Shown piece after piece: positions 1 to 11,190 of a stretch of 64,000 bases of DNA (the first letter of the stretch is position 1; each line of letters begins with the position of its first letter). The notes below the pieces were generated by a model. The model saw only the letters and a program-made list of their open reading frames with translations. It was not told the origin of the DNA and made no database searches. Both the position numbers and the translations under genes were made by a program. The DNA comes from Pseudonocardia sp. N23 (GTDB taxonomy: Bacteria; Actinomycetota; Actinomycetes; Mycobacteriales; Pseudonocardiaceae): NCBI RefSeq assembly GCF_002583555.1, contig NZ_BEGX01000052.1, forward strand, positions 452,068 to 516,067, read 5' to 3'.

Positions 1-2
1 CC

Positions 3-1349
3 GCATCCCACGATACGCGCCTCCCCCGGGCGCTGCGGCCGTTCCGCCGGCGCGAGTACCGGATGCTCGCCACGTCGATGCTCTTCTCCCTGTTCGCGAC
101 GGGCGTGTGGCTGGTCGCGATCGTCTGGCAGGTCATCGAGCTCGGCGGCGGGCCGTCGCAGCTGTCGCTGGTCGCGGCGGCCGGGAGCGCGGGCCTGCTG
201 CTCAGCGTGCTCGCCGGTGGGGTGGCCGCCGACCGGCTCCCACGGCGGCGCGTCCTCGTGACCGTCGAGACCGTCCGCATCCTGTCGGCGGCGACCGCGG
301 CGACGCTCGCCCTCACCGGCAGCCTCGCGCTGTGGCACCTCGCGGCCGTCGCGTTCCTGCTCGGGACGGCGGACGCGTTCTACTACCCGGCGGCGTCGGC
401 AATCCTGCCGTCGCTGCTGCCGGCCGACGAGCTGTTGGCCGCCAACGGGGTCGAGGGCACGCTGCGACCCGTCGCGATGCAGGCCGCGGGGCCCGCCGTG
501 GCCGGGCTCGTCGTCGGCGCGCTGGTCCCGGCAGCAGGCTTGGTCGCCGCGACAGCCGGCTTCTGCGTGGCCCTGCCGCCGCTGCTGGCCATGCGCCGCA
601 CCCCGGTCACCGACCGCACGCCCGCCACCGCGGAGGACGTGCCCCGCGCCTCGGTCCTCGCCGACGTCCGCGAGGGCTTCGCCTACCTGCTGCGCACCGG
701 CTGGCTCTTCACGACGCTGGCGTTCTCGTCGCTGTACGTGCTCGTCGTCATCGGGCCGATCGAGGTGCTGCTGCCGTTCGCGGTCCGCGACCAGACCGGC
801 GGCGGCCCGAGCAGCTACGCCATGGTGCTGGGCGCCTTCGGCATCGGCAGCGCCGTCGGGTCGATCGCGACGTCGTCGATCCGGCTGCCGCGGCGCTACC
901 TGACGGTGATGATCCTGGCGTGGGGCGTCGGCGGGGTGCCGCTGGCGTTCATCGGCCTGACCGACGCGCTCTGGGTGATGACGGCCATCGCGTTCGTCGT
1001 GGGCGTCCTGAGCGCCGGTGCCATGGTGATCTGGGGCACGCTGCTGCAGCGAAGGGTGCCGTCGCACCTGCTGGGCCGGGTGTCGAGTCTCGACTTCTTC
1101 GTCTCGCTCGCGTTGATGCCGGTGTCGATGGCGCTGGCCGGGCCGATCGGCGAGTGGCTGGGCATCCCGCTGACGTTCCTGCTGGCCGGGACCGTGCCGG
1201 TACTGCTGGCGGTGGCGGCGCTCGTCGGCTTCAGGCTCGACCGCGACGAGACCGCGCACCCGCTCGACACCGCTCCGCCTGCGGAGCCGGACCCGCCGAC
1301 GCGCGACGGTGCCGACCCAGCGGCCGAGGCGCCGGTCCCCCGGTCGTGA
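3..1349 (+). CDS. MFS transporter, 5' end outside or at window edge
   Basis: Probable drug/metabolite exporter of the major facilitator superfamily, with about 12 hydrophobic segments. A DRLPRRRV stretch (ADRLPRRR, after the second membrane segment) matches the conserved loop 2-3 of the family. The first ATG inside the window is at 63, but the frame is open to base 3, and the residues before that ATG (LRPFRRREYR) look like the usual cytoplasmic N-terminus just ahead of the first membrane helix. The true start is therefore probably at or beyond the window edge and the gene is called partial. The last 40 residues are a Pro/Asp/Ala-rich tail. It converges on map with a 12-bp gap and no visible hairpin. 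Substrate cannot be told from sequence. Confidence 0.85.
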   Translation, partial: ASHDTRLPRALRPFRRREYRMLATSMLFSLFATGVWLVAIVWQVIELGGGPSQLSLVAAAGSAGLLLSVLAGGVAADRLPRRRVLVTVETVRILSAATAATLALTGSLALWHLAAVAFLLGTADAFYYPAASAILPSLLPADELLAANGVEGTLRPVAMQAAGPAVAGLVVGALVPAAGLVAATAGFCVALPPLLAMRRTPVTDRTPATAEDVPRASVLADVREGFAYLLRTGWLFTTLAFSSLYVLVVIGPIEVLLPFAVRDQTGGGPSSYAMVLGAFGIGSAVGSIATSSIRLPRRYLTVMILAWGVGGVPLAFIGLTDALWVMTAIAFVVGVLSAGAMVIWGTLLQRRVPSHLLGRVSSLDFFVSLALMPVSMALAGPIGEWLGIPLTFLLAGTVPVLLAVAALVGFRLDRDETAHPLDTAPPAEPDPPTRDGADPAAEAPVPRS

Positions 1350-1361
1350 CCCGGACCGCTG

Positions 1362-2189
1362 TCAGGGTGCCGCGGTCAGGACCCGCGGCCCGTCGTCGGT
1401 GATTGCGACCGTGTGCTCCCAGTGCACCGCACGCCTGCCGTCAGCCGTGACCACGGTCCAGCCGTCCTCCAGCTCACGCGTCTCGGGCTCGCCCGCGGTG
1501 ATCATCGGCTCGATCGCGAGCACGACCCCTGGCCGCAGGCGCAGCCCGTGGCCCGGGTCGCCGTAGTTGGGCAGGAACGGGTCCATGTGCATCGACGTGC
1601 CGATGCCGTGGCCGCCGTACTCCGCGACGATCCCGTAGTCGGCCCGGTCGCGGTTCGCCGCCTTCTCGACGGCGTCCTGCACCGCGTGCGAGATGTCGGT
1701 GAGCCGGCCCCCGGGCAGGGCCGCCGCGATGCCGGCGTACAGCGACTCCTCGCAGGCGACCGACAGCAGATGGTCGGCCTCGGAGACGGTCCCGATCTCC
1801 AGCGTCACGGCCGAGTCGCCGTGCCAGCCCTCGACGACGGCACCGCAGTCGACCGAGATGATGTCGCCCTCGGCGAGGACCTGCGCCGCCGACGGGATGC
1901 CGTGCACGATCTGGTCGTTCACCGACGCGCAGATCGACGCCGGGTACCCGTGGTAGCCGAGGAAGGACGGCACACCGTTGCCGTCGCGGATGGTCTCCTC
2001 GGCGAGGGCGTCGAGCTCGGCGGTACTGACGCCGGGAGCGGCGAGCGCCCGGACGGCGGCGAGGGTGCGGGCGACGAGCAGGCCCGCGACCCGCATCGCC
2101 TCGATCTCGCCTGCCGACTTCAGCTCGATGTCACGTCCACGGAAGCGGGCCAACGCGCCCCGCACCCCGCCTCGTCCGCCGCCGTTCAT
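1362..2189 (-). CDS. map: Type I methionine aminopeptidase
   Basis: Removes the initiator methionine from nascent proteins in the cytoplasm. The 275-residue pita-bread fold is complete. The five dinuclear metal ligands are visible as D114, D125 (in [15 protein letters not shown]), H194 (GGHGIG), E227 (IEPM) and E258 (HWEHT), and H96 sits in the substrate pocket motif VHG. There is no N-terminal SH3-binding extension, so it is the short bacterial form. It is the last gene of the spc operon after secY and adk, the usual actinobacterial order. The start ATG lies 37 bp after the adk stop. A start further in, near residue 16, is also possible because the Gly/Arg-rich first 15 residues are not conserved. 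Confidence 0.95.
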   Translation of the reverse strand: MNGGGRGGVRGALARFRGRDIELKSAGEIEAMRVAGLLVARTLAAVRALAAPGVSTAELDALAEETIRDGNGVPSFLGYHGYPASICASVNDQIVHGIPSAAQVLAEGDIISVDCGAVVEGWHGDSAVTLEIGTVSEADHLLSVACEESLYAGIAAALPGGRLTDISHAVQDAVEKAANRDRADYGIVAEYGGHGIGTSMHMDPFLPNYGDPGHGLRLRPGVVLAIEPMITAGEPETRELEDGWTVVTADGRRAVHWEHTVAITDDGPRVLTAAP

Positions 2190-2225
2190 CGACGCTCCTC
2201 ATGGCTCGTGGCGCCGCCGCAGTGG

Positions 2226-2774
2226 TCAGCGCTCGGGAAGGGCCGAGAACACCCGGTCGGTGATCTCGGCGACCTCGCCGACGGCGTCGACGGTGACGAG
2301 CCGGTCGCGGTAGTAGTCGAGCAACGGCGCGGTCTCCTGGCGGTAGACCTGCTGCCGGTTGCGGATGACGTCCTCGGTGTCGTCGGACCGGCCGCGCGCG
2401 AGCAGCCGCTCGACGACGACGTCCTCCGACACCTGCAGCTCCACGACGGCATCGAGCTCGTCGCCGGTCGCGGACAGGATCTCGGCCAGCGAGTCGGCCT
2501 GCGACGTGGTGCGCGGGAAGCCGTCGAGCAGGAAGCCCTTCGCGGCGTCGGCGTCGGCCAGCCGGGCCTTCACCATCCCGACGGTCACCGAGTCGGGAAC
2601 GAGGTTCCCGGCGTCCATGTACCCCTTGGCCTCGAGGCCCAGCGGGGTCTCCTCGGCGAGGTTGGCCCGGAACAGGTCACCCGTGGAGATGTGGGGGATG
2701 CCGAGCTGCTCGGCGATCCGCACAGCCTGAGTTCCCTTGCCCGCCCCCGGCGGACCGACCAGAACGAGTCGCAC
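2226..2774 (-). CDS. adk: Adenylate kinase (short type)
   Basis: Interconverts ATP + AMP and 2 ADP. At 182 residues it is the short actinobacterial type without the inserted zinc-type LID domain. The P-loop GPPGAGKGT is at residues 7-15, the AMP-binding segment STGDLFR follows, and DGFPRT is conserved. The GTG start at 2774 is chosen because a GGGAGG ribosome site lies just upstream (about 2788-2794) and because [14 protein letters not shown] is the normal N-terminus. A longer reading from an ATG at 2897 would add 41 non-homologous residues. It sits between secY and map in the spc operon. Confidence 0.95.
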   Translation of the reverse strand: MRLVLVGPPGAGKGTQAVRIAEQLGIPHISTGDLFRANLAEETPLGLEAKGYMDAGNLVPDSVTVGMVKARLADADAAKGFLLDGFPRTTSQADSLAEILSATGDELDAVVELQVSEDVVVERLLARGRSDDTEDVIRNRQQVYRQETAPLLDYYRDRLVTVDAVGEVAEITDRVFSALPER

Positions 2775-2903
2775 GCGAAACCAACCTCCCTGAGAACACG
2801 ATCGCGGTGGTGCCGAGCGTCGCCGGCGGGGTGCGGCGAGCGGCGGGACTGGGCAGCGTGCGGCTGCGGGTGACGCGCCGCGCTGCCTGCCGTCCATCGC
2901 ACC

Positions 2904-4214
2904 TTAACGCAGGAAACCCTCGTAGTTCCGCTGCATGAGCTGGCTCTCGATCTGCTTCACGGTGTCGAGGCCCACTCCGACCATGATCAGCACTGCCGTG
3001 CCACCGAAGGGGAAGTTCTGGTTCTGCCCGCTCCCGGTGACGCCGAGGAAGAAGTTCGGCAGCACCGCGATGACGCCCAGGTAGAGCGATCCCGGCAGCG
3101 TGATGCGGGAGAGCACGAAGTTCAGGTACTCCGCCGTCGGCCTGCCCGGCCGGATGCCCGGGATGAAGCCGCCGAACTTCTTCATCTCGTCGGCCCGCTC
3201 CTCGGGGCTGAACGTGATGCCGACGTAGAAGTACGTGAAGAAGATGATCAGGGCGACGTAGAGCAGGATGTGCAACCAGTTCGACTGGTCGACGAGATAG
3301 GTCGCGACGAAGCGCTGGAACCAGCTGTCGCCGCTGCCCGCGAGCTGCGCGATGAGGCTGGGCAGGTAGAGCAGCGAGCTGCCGAAGATGACCGGGATGA
3401 CGCCGGCCTGGTTCACCTTGAGCGGCAGGTACGTCGACGTGCCGCCGTACATGCGCCGGCCCACCATGCGCTTCGCGTACTGGACCGGGATGCGGCGCTG
3501 GCCCTGCTCGACGAACACGACGCTCGCGATGATGGCGAGGCCGAAGACGCAGACGCCGGCGAAGACCAGGCCGCCGGAGCTGTCGAGGATGTTCTTGCCC
3601 TCGGCCGGGATGCGGTGCGCGATCGAGGCGAAGATCAGCAGCGACATGCCGTTGCCGATTCCGCGCTCGGTGACCTGCTCGCCGAGCCACATGACGATGG
3701 CGCAACCGGCCGTCATCACGATGACCATGACGGCGAGGGTGAAGATGCTCTGGTCCGGGATGACCGGGACGTTGCAGCCCTGGAACAGCACACCGCGCAC
3801 CGCGAGCGCCACGATGCCCGTGGCCTGCAGGATCGCGAGTGCGATCGTGAGGTAGCGGGTGTACTGGGTCAGCTTGGCCTGACCGGACTGCCCTTCCTTC
3901 TTCAGCTGCTCGAACCGCGGGATGACGACGGTGAGCAGCTGGACGATGATGCTGGCCGTGATGTACGGCATGATCCCGAGGGCGAGGATCGACAGCTGCA
4001 GGAGCGCGCCACCCGAGAACAGGTTGATGAGCGAGTAGACGCCGGAGTTGGCGCCGCCCTCGACCGCGGCGATGCACTGCTGGACGTTCGGGAAGGACAC
4101 CCCGGGCGACGGGATGTTCGCTCCGAGGCGGTAGACCGCGACGACACCCAGCGTGAAGAGGATCTTCTTCCGTAGGTCTGGCGTCGTCAGTGCTGACCGG
4201 AACGCGCTGAGCAC
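2904..4214 (-). CDS. secY: Protein translocase subunit SecY
   Basis: Channel-forming subunit of the SecYEG translocon in the cytoplasmic membrane. The 436-residue protein begins VLSAFRSALTTPDLRKKILF and has about ten membrane helices, with the plug/pore region near LGANIPSPG and the conserved cytoplasmic loop FSPEERADEMKKFGGFIPGIRPG. The GTG start at 4214 is preceded by AGGAGGGG at about 4220-4228. The open frame continues to 4343, but those extra 43 residues are Arg/Gly-rich and unlike SecY. Its partner SecE is encoded at 54.1 kb. A 233-bp gap to rplO upstream contains no recognised gene and no clear hairpin. Confidence 0.96.
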   Translation of the reverse strand: MLSAFRSALTTPDLRKKILFTLGVVAVYRLGANIPSPGVSFPNVQQCIAAVEGGANSGVYSLINLFSGGALLQLSILALGIMPYITASIIVQLLTVVIPRFEQLKKEGQSGQAKLTQYTRYLTIALAILQATGIVALAVRGVLFQGCNVPVIPDQSIFTLAVMVIVMTAGCAIVMWLGEQVTERGIGNGMSLLIFASIAHRIPAEGKNILDSSGGLVFAGVCVFGLAIIASVVFVEQGQRRIPVQYAKRMVGRRMYGGTSTYLPLKVNQAGVIPVIFGSSLLYLPSLIAQLAGSGDSWFQRFVATYLVDQSNWLHILLYVALIIFFTYFYVGITFSPEERADEMKKFGGFIPGIRPGRPTAEYLNFVLSRITLPGSLYLGVIAVLPNFFLGVTGSGQNQNFPFGGTAVLIMVGVGLDTVKQIESQLMQRNYEGFLR

Positions 4215-4447
4215 TCGGGCCCCTCCTACTACGTCGGCGGCGGACCGCCGGTTGCCGGCACGACCGGCTGCTGGTGGGGCCTGCGGCGTCTGCCCCTTGC
4301 GGGGACCTCGACGGCCGGCTGCGACCCGGCGACCGCGCGCCACGAGTGCATGCGGCGGTCGCGAGCGACTCTAACAGCGGCGACGCCGCCCGCTCCCGCA
4401 CCCCGTACTGGACGGGGTCGACTCGGGAACGAGCGGCGTCGGCCGGC

Positions 4448-4897
4448 TCACAGCTCGGTGGCGGAACCGCCGGCTGCGACGATCTTCTCCTTGGCACTGC
4501 CGGAGAACTTGTGCGCCGACACGGTCAGCGCGACACCGTCGAGCTCGCCGGTGCCAAGCACCTTGACCAGCTCGTTGCGGCGGACCGCACCCGCGGCGAC
4601 CAGCTCGGCGGGGCCGATCTCGCCACCCTGCGGGAAGAGCGCCGCCAGGTCGCCGACGTTCACGACCTGGTACTCGACGCGGAAGCGGTTCTTGAAGCCC
4701 TTGAGCTTGGGCAGCCGCATGTGCAGCGGCATCTGCCCACCCTCGAAGGCGGCGGGAACCGTCTTGCGCGCCTTGGTGCCCTTGGTACCGCGGCCGGCGG
4801 TCTTGCCCTTGCTGCCCTCACCGCGACCGACACGGGTCTTCGCGGTCTTGGCACCGGGGGCCGGACGCAGGTCGTGGATCTTGATGGACTCGGTCAT
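4448..4897 (-). CDS. rplO: 50S ribosomal protein L15
   Basis: Late-assembly large-subunit protein that binds 23S rRNA. The 149-residue product begins [15 protein letters not shown] and carries the Gly/Arg-rich N-terminal tail ([19 protein letters not shown]) that threads into rRNA, followed by the globular domain. The ATG overlaps the rpmD stop as TGATG, so the two are probably translationally coupled. The frame extends 26 codons further upstream into rpmD, but that part is not L15-like. Confidence 0.96.
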   Translation of the reverse strand: MTESIKIHDLRPAPGAKTAKTRVGRGEGSKGKTAGRGTKGTKARKTVPAAFEGGQMPLHMRLPKLKGFKNRFRVEYQVVNVGDLAALFPQGGEIGPAELVAAGAVRRNELVKVLGTGELDGVALTVSAHKFSGSAKEKIVAAGGSATEL

Positions 4898-5088
4898 CAG
4901 GAACCGACCTCCTCCACCGTCACGAGGTGACGAACGGTGTTGATCATGCCGCGGATCTGGGGGTTGTCGTCCCACTCCGCGGTCTGACGGATCTTGCGCA
5001 GTCCGAGTGACTTGAGCGTCGCCCGCTGGTTCTGCTTACGCCCGATGGCGCTGCGAACCTGGGTGACCTTCAGCTTCTTGTCGGCCAC
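4897..5088 (-). CDS. rpmD: 50S ribosomal protein L30
   Basis: Small large-subunit protein (63 residues from this start) containing the L30 signature [21 protein letters not shown] and ending [10 protein letters not shown], the usual actinobacterial C-terminus. Two GTG codons could start it: 5097, which overlaps the rpsE stop as GTGA, and 5088. The 5088 start is preferred because GAGGG at 5099-5103 is ten bases from it but only one base from the 5097 codon. The difference is three residues. Confidence 0.93.
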   Translation of the reverse strand: MADKKLKVTQVRSAIGRKQNQRATLKSLGLRKIRQTAEWDDNPQIRGMINTVRHLVTVEEVGS

Positions 5089-5093
5089 GTCGC

Positions 5094-5729
5094 TCACGCC
5101 CTCGCAGCCGCAGCGGCTTCGGCACGCCGACGGAGCATGGACTCCGGCGCGACGTCCTCCAGCGGCAGGCCGCGGCGGGCCGCGACCTCCTCCGGACGCT
5201 GGATCATCTTGAGCGCCGCGATCGTCGCGTGCACGACATTGATCGCGTTGTCGCTGCCGAGCGACTTCGACAGGATGTCGTGGATGCCGGCGCACTCCAG
5301 GACCGCGCGGACCGGGCCACCGGCGATGACACCGGTACCGGGGCTCGCGGGGCGCAGCATGACCACGCCCGCGGCCGCCTCGCCCTGGACCCGGTGGACG
5401 ATCGTGCCGCCGATGCGGGGGACGCGGAAGAAGTTCTTCTTCGCCTCCTCGACACCCTTGGCGATCGCCGCCGGGACCTCCTTCGCCTTGCCGTAGCCGA
5501 CGCCCACCATGCCGTCGCCGTCGCCGACGATCATCAGCGCGGTGAAGCTGAAGCGCCGACCACCCTTGACGACCTTGGCGACGCGGTTGATGGTGACCAG
5601 CCGCTCGATGTACGGGGTCTTGTCCTGGGCCGCCCCGCCACGGCCTCCGTCGCGGCGGTCCCGACGGTCGCGGTTGTCGCCGCTGCCGCCACCGGGGCCT
5701 CCGCCGTCACGCCGCGTACGTCCCGGCAT
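5094..5729 (-). CDS. rpsE: 30S ribosomal protein S5
   Basis: Small-subunit protein at the mRNA entry side, important for decoding accuracy. The 211-residue protein has a Gly/Arg/Asp-rich N-terminal extension of about 40 residues, then the double-stranded RNA-binding domain ([34 protein letters not shown]) and the S5 C-terminal domain. The extension is longer than in E. coli but common in actinobacteria. It lies between rplR (31 bp upstream) and rpmD. Confidence 0.96.
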   Translation of the reverse strand: MPGRTRRDGGGPGGGSGDNRDRRDRRDGGRGGAAQDKTPYIERLVTINRVAKVVKGGRRFSFTALMIVGDGDGMVGVGYGKAKEVPAAIAKGVEEAKKNFFRVPRIGGTIVHRVQGEAAAGVVMLRPASPGTGVIAGGPVRAVLECAGIHDILSKSLGSDNAINVVHATIAALKMIQRPEEVAARRGLPLEDVAPESMLRRRAEAAAAARA

Positions 5730-5760
5730 CAGACGTTCCCTTCAGTGTGCTTCATGGTCA

Positions 5761-6171
5761 TCAGAACTTCAGCCCGCTCTCGCGTGCCGCATCTGCCAGC
5801 GCCGCGATCCGGCCGTGGTAGCCGTTGCCGCCGTGGTCGAACACCACCGCGTCGATGCCGGCTGCCTTGGCGCGGGCGGCGATGAGCTCGCCGACCTTGG
5901 CCGCCTTGGCCTTCTTGTCGCCCTCGAGCGACGCCACGTCGGCGTCGAGCGTGGAGGCCGACGCCAGCGTGTGGCCGGCCAGATCGTCGATCAGCTGCAC
6001 GAACATGTGCCGCGAGCTGCGCTTGACCGCAAGCCTGGGGCGGACCGTCGTGCCGTTGATCTTCTTGCGCAGCCGGGCGTGGCGACGCGTACGCGCCGTC
6101 CGCCGGGCGCCGGAGATGTTCGACGCGGCCCGCTTCTTGGCGTTGGCCGAGATCGTCTCTGTCTGAGCCAT
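5761..6171 (-). CDS. rplR: 50S ribosomal protein L18
   Basis: Binds 5S rRNA and helps anchor it to the large subunit. The 136-residue protein has the basic N-terminus ([13 protein letters not shown]), then [20 protein letters not shown] and a C-terminal [24 protein letters not shown], all typical of L18. The sequence at the junction is GTGATGG: the ATG at 6171 overlaps the rplF stop by one base, and a GTG three bases earlier is an equally possible start that adds one residue. Confidence 0.96.
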   Translation of the reverse strand: MAQTETISANAKKRAASNISGARRTARTRRHARLRKKINGTTVRPRLAVKRSSRHMFVQLIDDLAGHTLASASTLDADVASLEGDKKAKAAKVGELIAARAKAAGIDAVVFDHGGNGYHGRIAALADAARESGLKF

Positions 6172-6710
6172 CACTTACCCGTCTTCCCGACCTTGCGGCG
6201 GACGACCTCGCCCGCATACCGCACGCCCTTGCCCTTGTAGGGCTCCGGCTTGCGGATCTTGCGGATGTTGGCGGCGGTCTCGCCCACCAGCTGCTTGTCG
6301 ATGCCCGACACCGAGAACTTGGTGGGGGACTCGACGGCGAACGTGATGCCCGCGGGCGGTGTGATGACGACCGGGTGGCTGAAACCGAGCGCGAACTCGA
6401 GGTTCGCCCCCTTCAGCGCGACGCGGTAACCGACACCGACGATCTCGAGCTTCTTCTCGTAGCCGGCGGTGACGCCGATGACGAGGTTGTTGACCAGCGT
6501 CCGCGTCAGGCCGTGGAAGGCCTTCGACTTGCGCTCGTCGTCCGGACGCTTCACGACAACCGCGCCGTCGTCACCACGCTCGATGGTGATGGGCTCGATG
6601 ACGGTGTGCGACAGGGTGCCCTTCGGGCCCTTCACGGTGACCGTGCGGCCCTCGATGGCCACGTCGACGCCCGACGGAACGGTGATCGGAAGTTTTCCGA
6701 TGCGCGACAT
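6171..6710 (-). CDS. rplF: 50S ribosomal protein L6
   Basis: Large-subunit protein near the factor-binding centre. The 179 residues begin MSRIGKLPI and contain the two similar L6 domains, ending with the signature [23 protein letters not shown]. Length and motifs match the family. It is 13 bp downstream of rpsH and overlaps rplR by one base. Confidence 0.97.
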   Translation of the reverse strand: MSRIGKLPITVPSGVDVAIEGRTVTVKGPKGTLSHTVIEPITIERGDDGAVVVKRPDDERKSKAFHGLTRTLVNNLVIGVTAGYEKKLEIVGVGYRVALKGANLEFALGFSHPVVITPPAGITFAVESPTKFSVSGIDKQLVGETAANIRKIRKPEPYKGKGVRYAGEVVRRKVGKTGK

Positions 6711-6723
6711 CGTTACTCCCCTC

Positions 6724-7122
6724 TCACCAGACGTAGGCGAGGACTTCCCCGCCCACGCTGTCCCTGTTCGCCTGCCGATCGGTCAGCAGGCCCTTCGACG
6801 TCGAGATGATCGCGACGCCGAGCCCACCCAGAACGCGGGGCAGGTTGTTCGACTTCGCGTAGACCCGCAGGCCGGGCTTGGAGACCCGGCGCAGGCCCGC
6901 GATGCTGCGCTCGCGGTTGCGGCCGTACTTGAGCTCGATCACCAGGGACTTGCCGACCTCGGCGTCCTCGGTGGTGTGCGACGCGATGTAGCCCTCCTTC
7001 TGAAGGATCTCCGCAATGGCGACCTTCAGCTTGGAGTGCGGCATCACGACGCGGTCGTGGTATGCCGAGTTCGCGTTTCGCAGACGGGTCAACATGTCTG
7101 CGATCGGATCGGTCATCGTCAT
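6724..7122 (-). CDS. rpsH: 30S ribosomal protein S8
   Basis: Primary 16S rRNA-binding protein of the small-subunit central domain; in E. coli it also represses the spc operon. The 132-residue product begins (MT)[16 protein letters not shown] and ends [26 protein letters not shown], as expected. Two ATG codons, at 7122 and 7116, are possible starts and neither has a strong ribosome site. A 99-bp spacer separates it from rpsZ, the largest gap within this part of the operon. Confidence 0.96.
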   Translation of the reverse strand: MTMTDPIADMLTRLRNANSAYHDRVVMPHSKLKVAIAEILQKEGYIASHTTEDAEVGKSLVIELKYGRNRERSIAGLRRVSKPGLRVYAKSNNLPRVLGGLGVAIISTSKGLLTDRQANRDSVGGEVLAYVW

Positions 7123-7221
7123 GGTGACGTCACTACTTTCCCGCCCTGGTTCCCCCTGGCCCAGAGAAAACTGGACGCTGTCGGGGGCCTGTGGCGATCA
7201 GGAACTACCAGCAGCCGGCGA

Positions 7222-7407
7222 TTACCAGCTGGACTTGCTCACACCGGGCAGCTCGCCCGCGTGCGCCATCTGGCGCACGCAGATACGGCACAGCCCGAAC
7301 TTGCGCAGAACGGCGCGCGGACGCCCGCACTTCTGGCAGCGGGTGTAACCGCGGACCTTGAACTTCGGGGTCTTCTCGGCCTTGATCCGAAGCGCCTTCT
7401 TCGCCAT
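7222..7407 (-). CDS. rpsZ: 30S ribosomal protein S14, zinc-binding (type Z)
   Basis: Short, 61-residue S14 with the zinc ribbon intact: C24 and C27 (RCQKCGRP) plus C40 and C43 (LCRICVRQ). This is the zinc-requiring C+ form in its normal place between rplE and rpsH. A second, cysteine-free 101-residue S14 is encoded at 57938-58243 under a probable Zur box, so the two are expected to replace one another according to zinc supply. Confidence 0.97.
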   Translation of the reverse strand: MAKKALRIKAEKTPKFKVRGYTRCQKCGRPRAVLRKFGLCRICVRQMAHAGELPGVSKSSW

Positions 7408-7408
7408 C

Positions 7409-7972
7409 TCAGGCCTCCTTGAAGGGGAAGCCGAGCTTGCGCAGGAGCTCCCGGCCTTCCTCGTCGGTGGTCGCCGTCGTCACGACCGTGATGTCCATGC
7501 CGCGCGGCCGGTCGATCGAGTCGGGGTCGATCTCGTGGAACATCGACTGCTCGTTGAGACCGAAGGTGTAGTTGCCCCGGCCGTCGAACTGCTCGGCCGA
7601 CAGCCCGCGGAAGTCACGGATGCGGGGCAGCGCGATCGACAGCAGCCGGTCGAGGAACTCCCACATCCGGTCGCCCCGCAGGGTGACCTTCGCGCCGATC
7701 GGCATGCCCTCGCGGAGCTTGAACTGCGCGATGGACTTGGTGGCGCGGCGGACCTGCGGACGCTGACCGGTGATCGTGGCCAGGTCGCGCACGGCGCCGT
7801 CGATCAGCTTCGCGTCACGGGCGGCGTCGCCGACACCCATGTTGACGACGACCTTCACGACGCCCGGGATCTGCATGACGTTCTCGTAGGAGAAGTGCTC
7901 GCGCAGCTCTCCCCTGATCTCGTCGCGGTAGCGCTGCTTGAGACGCGGCGCCACCTTCTCGGCGGTGGTCAT
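7409..7972 (-). CDS. rplE: 50S ribosomal protein L5
   Basis: 5S rRNA-binding protein of the central protuberance that contacts P-site tRNA. The 187-residue protein starts [19 protein letters not shown] and includes the signature [22 protein letters not shown]. The ATG at 7972 is chosen; the frame runs open to 8059 inside rplX but that part is not L5-like. The rplX stop lies one base upstream. Confidence 0.96.
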   Translation of the reverse strand: MTTAEKVAPRLKQRYRDEIRGELREHFSYENVMQIPGVVKVVVNMGVGDAARDAKLIDGAVRDLATITGQRPQVRRATKSIAQFKLREGMPIGAKVTLRGDRMWEFLDRLLSIALPRIRDFRGLSAEQFDGRGNYTFGLNEQSMFHEIDPDSIDRPRGMDITVVTTATTDEEGRELLRKLGFPFKEA

Positions 7973-7973
7973 G

Positions 7974-8303
7974 TCAGATCTCCTTCCCGTTGCGGCGGGA
8001 GATCCGGACACGCTTGGCCTTGCCGCCGTCCTCGGCCTCGACGACCGACTTGCCGACACGGGTCGGCTTGCCGTCGGAGTCGATGACCATCACGTTCGAG
8101 ACGTGGATGGCAGCTTCCTGCGTCACGATGCCGCCGGACTGCGCTCCACGCTGGTTCTGGCTCACGCGGGTGTGCTTCTTGATCCGGTTCACGCCCTCGA
8201 CGAGGACCCGGCTGCGCTCGGGGTAGGCCTGGATGACCTTGCCCTTGGCGCCCTTGTCCTTGCCGGCGATCACCAGAACGGTGTCACCCTTCTTGACCTT
8301 CAT
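7974..8303 (-). CDS. rplX: 50S ribosomal protein L24
   Basis: Assembly initiator that binds the 5' region of 23S rRNA. The 109-residue product begins [23 protein letters not shown], the KOW motif of L24, followed by [12 protein letters not shown]. It sits between rplN (2 bp upstream) and rplE (1 bp downstream). Confidence 0.96.
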   Translation of the reverse strand: MKVKKGDTVLVIAGKDKGAKGKVIQAYPERSRVLVEGVNRIKKHTRVSQNQRGAQSGGIVTQEAAIHVSNVMVIDSDGKPTRVGKSVVEAEDGGKAKRVRISRRNGKEI

Positions 8304-8305
8304 CC

Positions 8306-8674
8306 CTACAACACCTCCGGAGCGAGGGAGATGATCTTCATGAACCTCTTGTCGCGAAGCTCGCGACCGACCGGACCGAAGATGCGGGTCCCTCGCGGCT
8401 CGCCGTCCGGCTTGATCAGCACGGCGGCGTTCTCGTCGAACCGGATGTACGAGCCATCCGGGCGGCGCCGCTCCTTGACGGTGCGGACGATGACGGCCTT
8501 GACGACGTCACCGCGCTTCACACCGGCACCGGGAATGGCGTCCTTCACGGTGGCGACGATGATGTCGCCGATGCCCGCGTAGCGTCGGCCCGAGCCACCC
8601 AGCACCCGGATGCAGAGGATTTCCTTCGCACCGGTGTTGTCGGCGACGCGCAGCCGCGACTCCTGCTGGATCAC
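8306..8674 (-). CDS. rplN: 50S ribosomal protein L14
   Basis: Highly conserved 122-residue large-subunit protein that forms inter-subunit bridge B8 and is the docking site of the silencing factor RsfS. It starts [19 protein letters not shown] and ends [11 protein letters not shown], both diagnostic. Its ATG overlaps the rpsQ stop (ATGA), joining the S10 part of the operon to the spc part without a break. Confidence 0.97.
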   Translation of the reverse strand: MIQQESRLRVADNTGAKEILCIRVLGGSGRRYAGIGDIIVATVKDAIPGAGVKRGDVVKAVIVRTVKERRRPDGSYIRFDENAAVLIKPDGEPRGTRIFGPVGRELRDKRFMKIISLAPEVL

Positions 8675-8943
8675 TTGGCCTTCTCCAGGATCTCGACCAG
8701 GCGCCAGCGCTTCGTCGCCGACAGCGGTCGGGTCTCCATCAGGCGGACCCGGTCGCCCACGCCGGCCGTGTTGGCCTCGTCGTGCGCCTTGACCTTGCTC
8801 GTCCGCCGGATGACCTTGCCGTACAGCGGGTGCTTCACGCGGTCCTCGAGCGTGACGACGATCGTCTTGTCCATCTTGTCGGACACGACGAGGCCTTCAC
8901 GGACCTTCCGCTCCCCGCGCTCATTCGCGTTCTGGTCGCTCAT
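8671..8943 (-). CDS. rpsQ: 30S ribosomal protein S17
   Basis: Primary 16S rRNA-binding protein (OB fold). The 90 residues contain [27 protein letters not shown] and the C-terminal [20 protein letters not shown], characteristic of S17. It overlaps rpmC and rplN by four bases each, suggesting coupled translation. Confidence 0.96.
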   Translation of the reverse strand: MSDQNANERGERKVREGLVVSDKMDKTIVVTLEDRVKHPLYGKVIRRTSKVKAHDEANTAGVGDRVRLMETRPLSATKRWRLVEILEKAK

Positions 8944-9182
8944 GCCGCGCCCTCGTTGTCGGTCGGGGCGACGGACAGGCCCAGCTCACGCTCGCGCATC
9001 ACCGTGTAGATGCGCGCGATGTCGTGGCGGACTGTCCGCAGCCGCCGGTTGTTGTCCAGCTGCCCGGTCGCCATCTGGAATCGGAGGTTGAACAGCTCCT
9101 CCTTGGACTCCTTGACGCGCAGCACGAGCTCCTCATCGGTCAGCTCGCGCAGCTCGGCAGCGGTCGTACCCGCGGAGGCCAT
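8940..9182 (-). CDS. rpmC: 50S ribosomal protein L29
   Basis: Small helical protein at the peptide exit tunnel, near the trigger-factor docking site. The 80-residue product has the L29 core [33 protein letters not shown] and [18 protein letters not shown]. It overlaps rplP by one base and rpsQ by four. Confidence 0.95.
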   Translation of the reverse strand: MASAGTTAAELRELTDEELVLRVKESKEELFNLRFQMATGQLDNNRRLRTVRHDIARIYTVMRERELGLSVAPTDNEGAA

Positions 9183-9601
9183 CAGATGTCACCACCCTCG
9201 CGGGTCACGATCCGGCACTTCATCGGCAGCTTGTGGATGGCGCGACGGAGCGCCTCCCGAGCGGTCTGCTCGTTCGGGAAGCTCATCTCGAAGAGCACCC
9301 GGCCGGGCTTCACGTTGGTCACCCACTTCTCGGGGGAACCCTTACCGGAGCCCATGCGGGTCTCGGCGGGCTTCTTGGTCAGCGGCCGGTCCGGGAAGAC
9401 GTTGATCCAGACCTTGCCACCACGCTTGATGTGCCGGTTGATCGCGATACGCGCCGACTCGATCTGGCGGTTGGTGACGTAGGCGGGCTCGAGAGCCTGG
9501 ATACCGAAGTCACCGAAGGTGACACGGGTCCCGCCCGTCGAGGCGCCGGTGCGGTGCGGCCGGTGCTGCTTGCGGTGCTTCACCTTGCGTGGGATCAGCA
9601 T
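9182..9601 (-). CDS. rplP: 50S ribosomal protein L16
   Basis: Large-subunit protein near the A site and central protuberance. The 139 residues begin [15 protein letters not shown] and include GRVLFEM and [19 protein letters not shown], matching the family in length and motifs. It lies 3 bp downstream of rpsC. Confidence 0.97.
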   Translation of the reverse strand: MLIPRKVKHRKQHRPHRTGASTGGTRVTFGDFGIQALEPAYVTNRQIESARIAINRHIKRGGKVWINVFPDRPLTKKPAETRMGSGKGSPEKWVTNVKPGRVLFEMSFPNEQTAREALRRAIHKLPMKCRIVTREGGDI

Positions 9602-9604
9602 GAC

Positions 9605-10857
<1,253 letters not shown>

Positions 10858-10892
10858 GTCTTTCCACCTCTCCTTGTCGCTACTCGGGCCGC

Positions 10893-11174
10893 TCAGCGCC
10901 TACGCGCTTTGCGGTCGTCCTTGATGTGGCCACGGAAGGTCCGCGTGGGCGCGAACTCCCCCAGCTTGTGGCCGACCATCGAGTCCGACACGAACACCGG
11001 CACGTGCTTGCGGCCGTCGTGCACCGCAATCGTGTGGCCGATCATGTCGGGGATGATCGTGGACCGTCGGGACCAGGTCCGGATGACGGTCTTCTTGCCC
11101 GACTCGTTGAGCGCGTCCACCTTCTTGAGCAGGTGGTCGTCCACGAACGGGCCCTTCTTCAGGCTACGCGGCAT
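10893..11174 (-). CDS. rpsS: 30S ribosomal protein S19
   Basis: Small-subunit head protein contacting the large subunit and tRNA. The 93 residues begin [19 protein letters not shown] and end [11 protein letters not shown]; both are standard for S19. It lies 16 bp after rplB. Confidence 0.97.
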   Translation of the reverse strand: MPRSLKKGPFVDDHLLKKVDALNESGKKTVIRTWSRRSTIIPDMIGHTIAVHDGRKHVPVFVSDSMVGHKLGEFAPTRTFRGHIKDDRKARRR

Positions 11175-11190
11175 GTCTTAACCTCCCTGC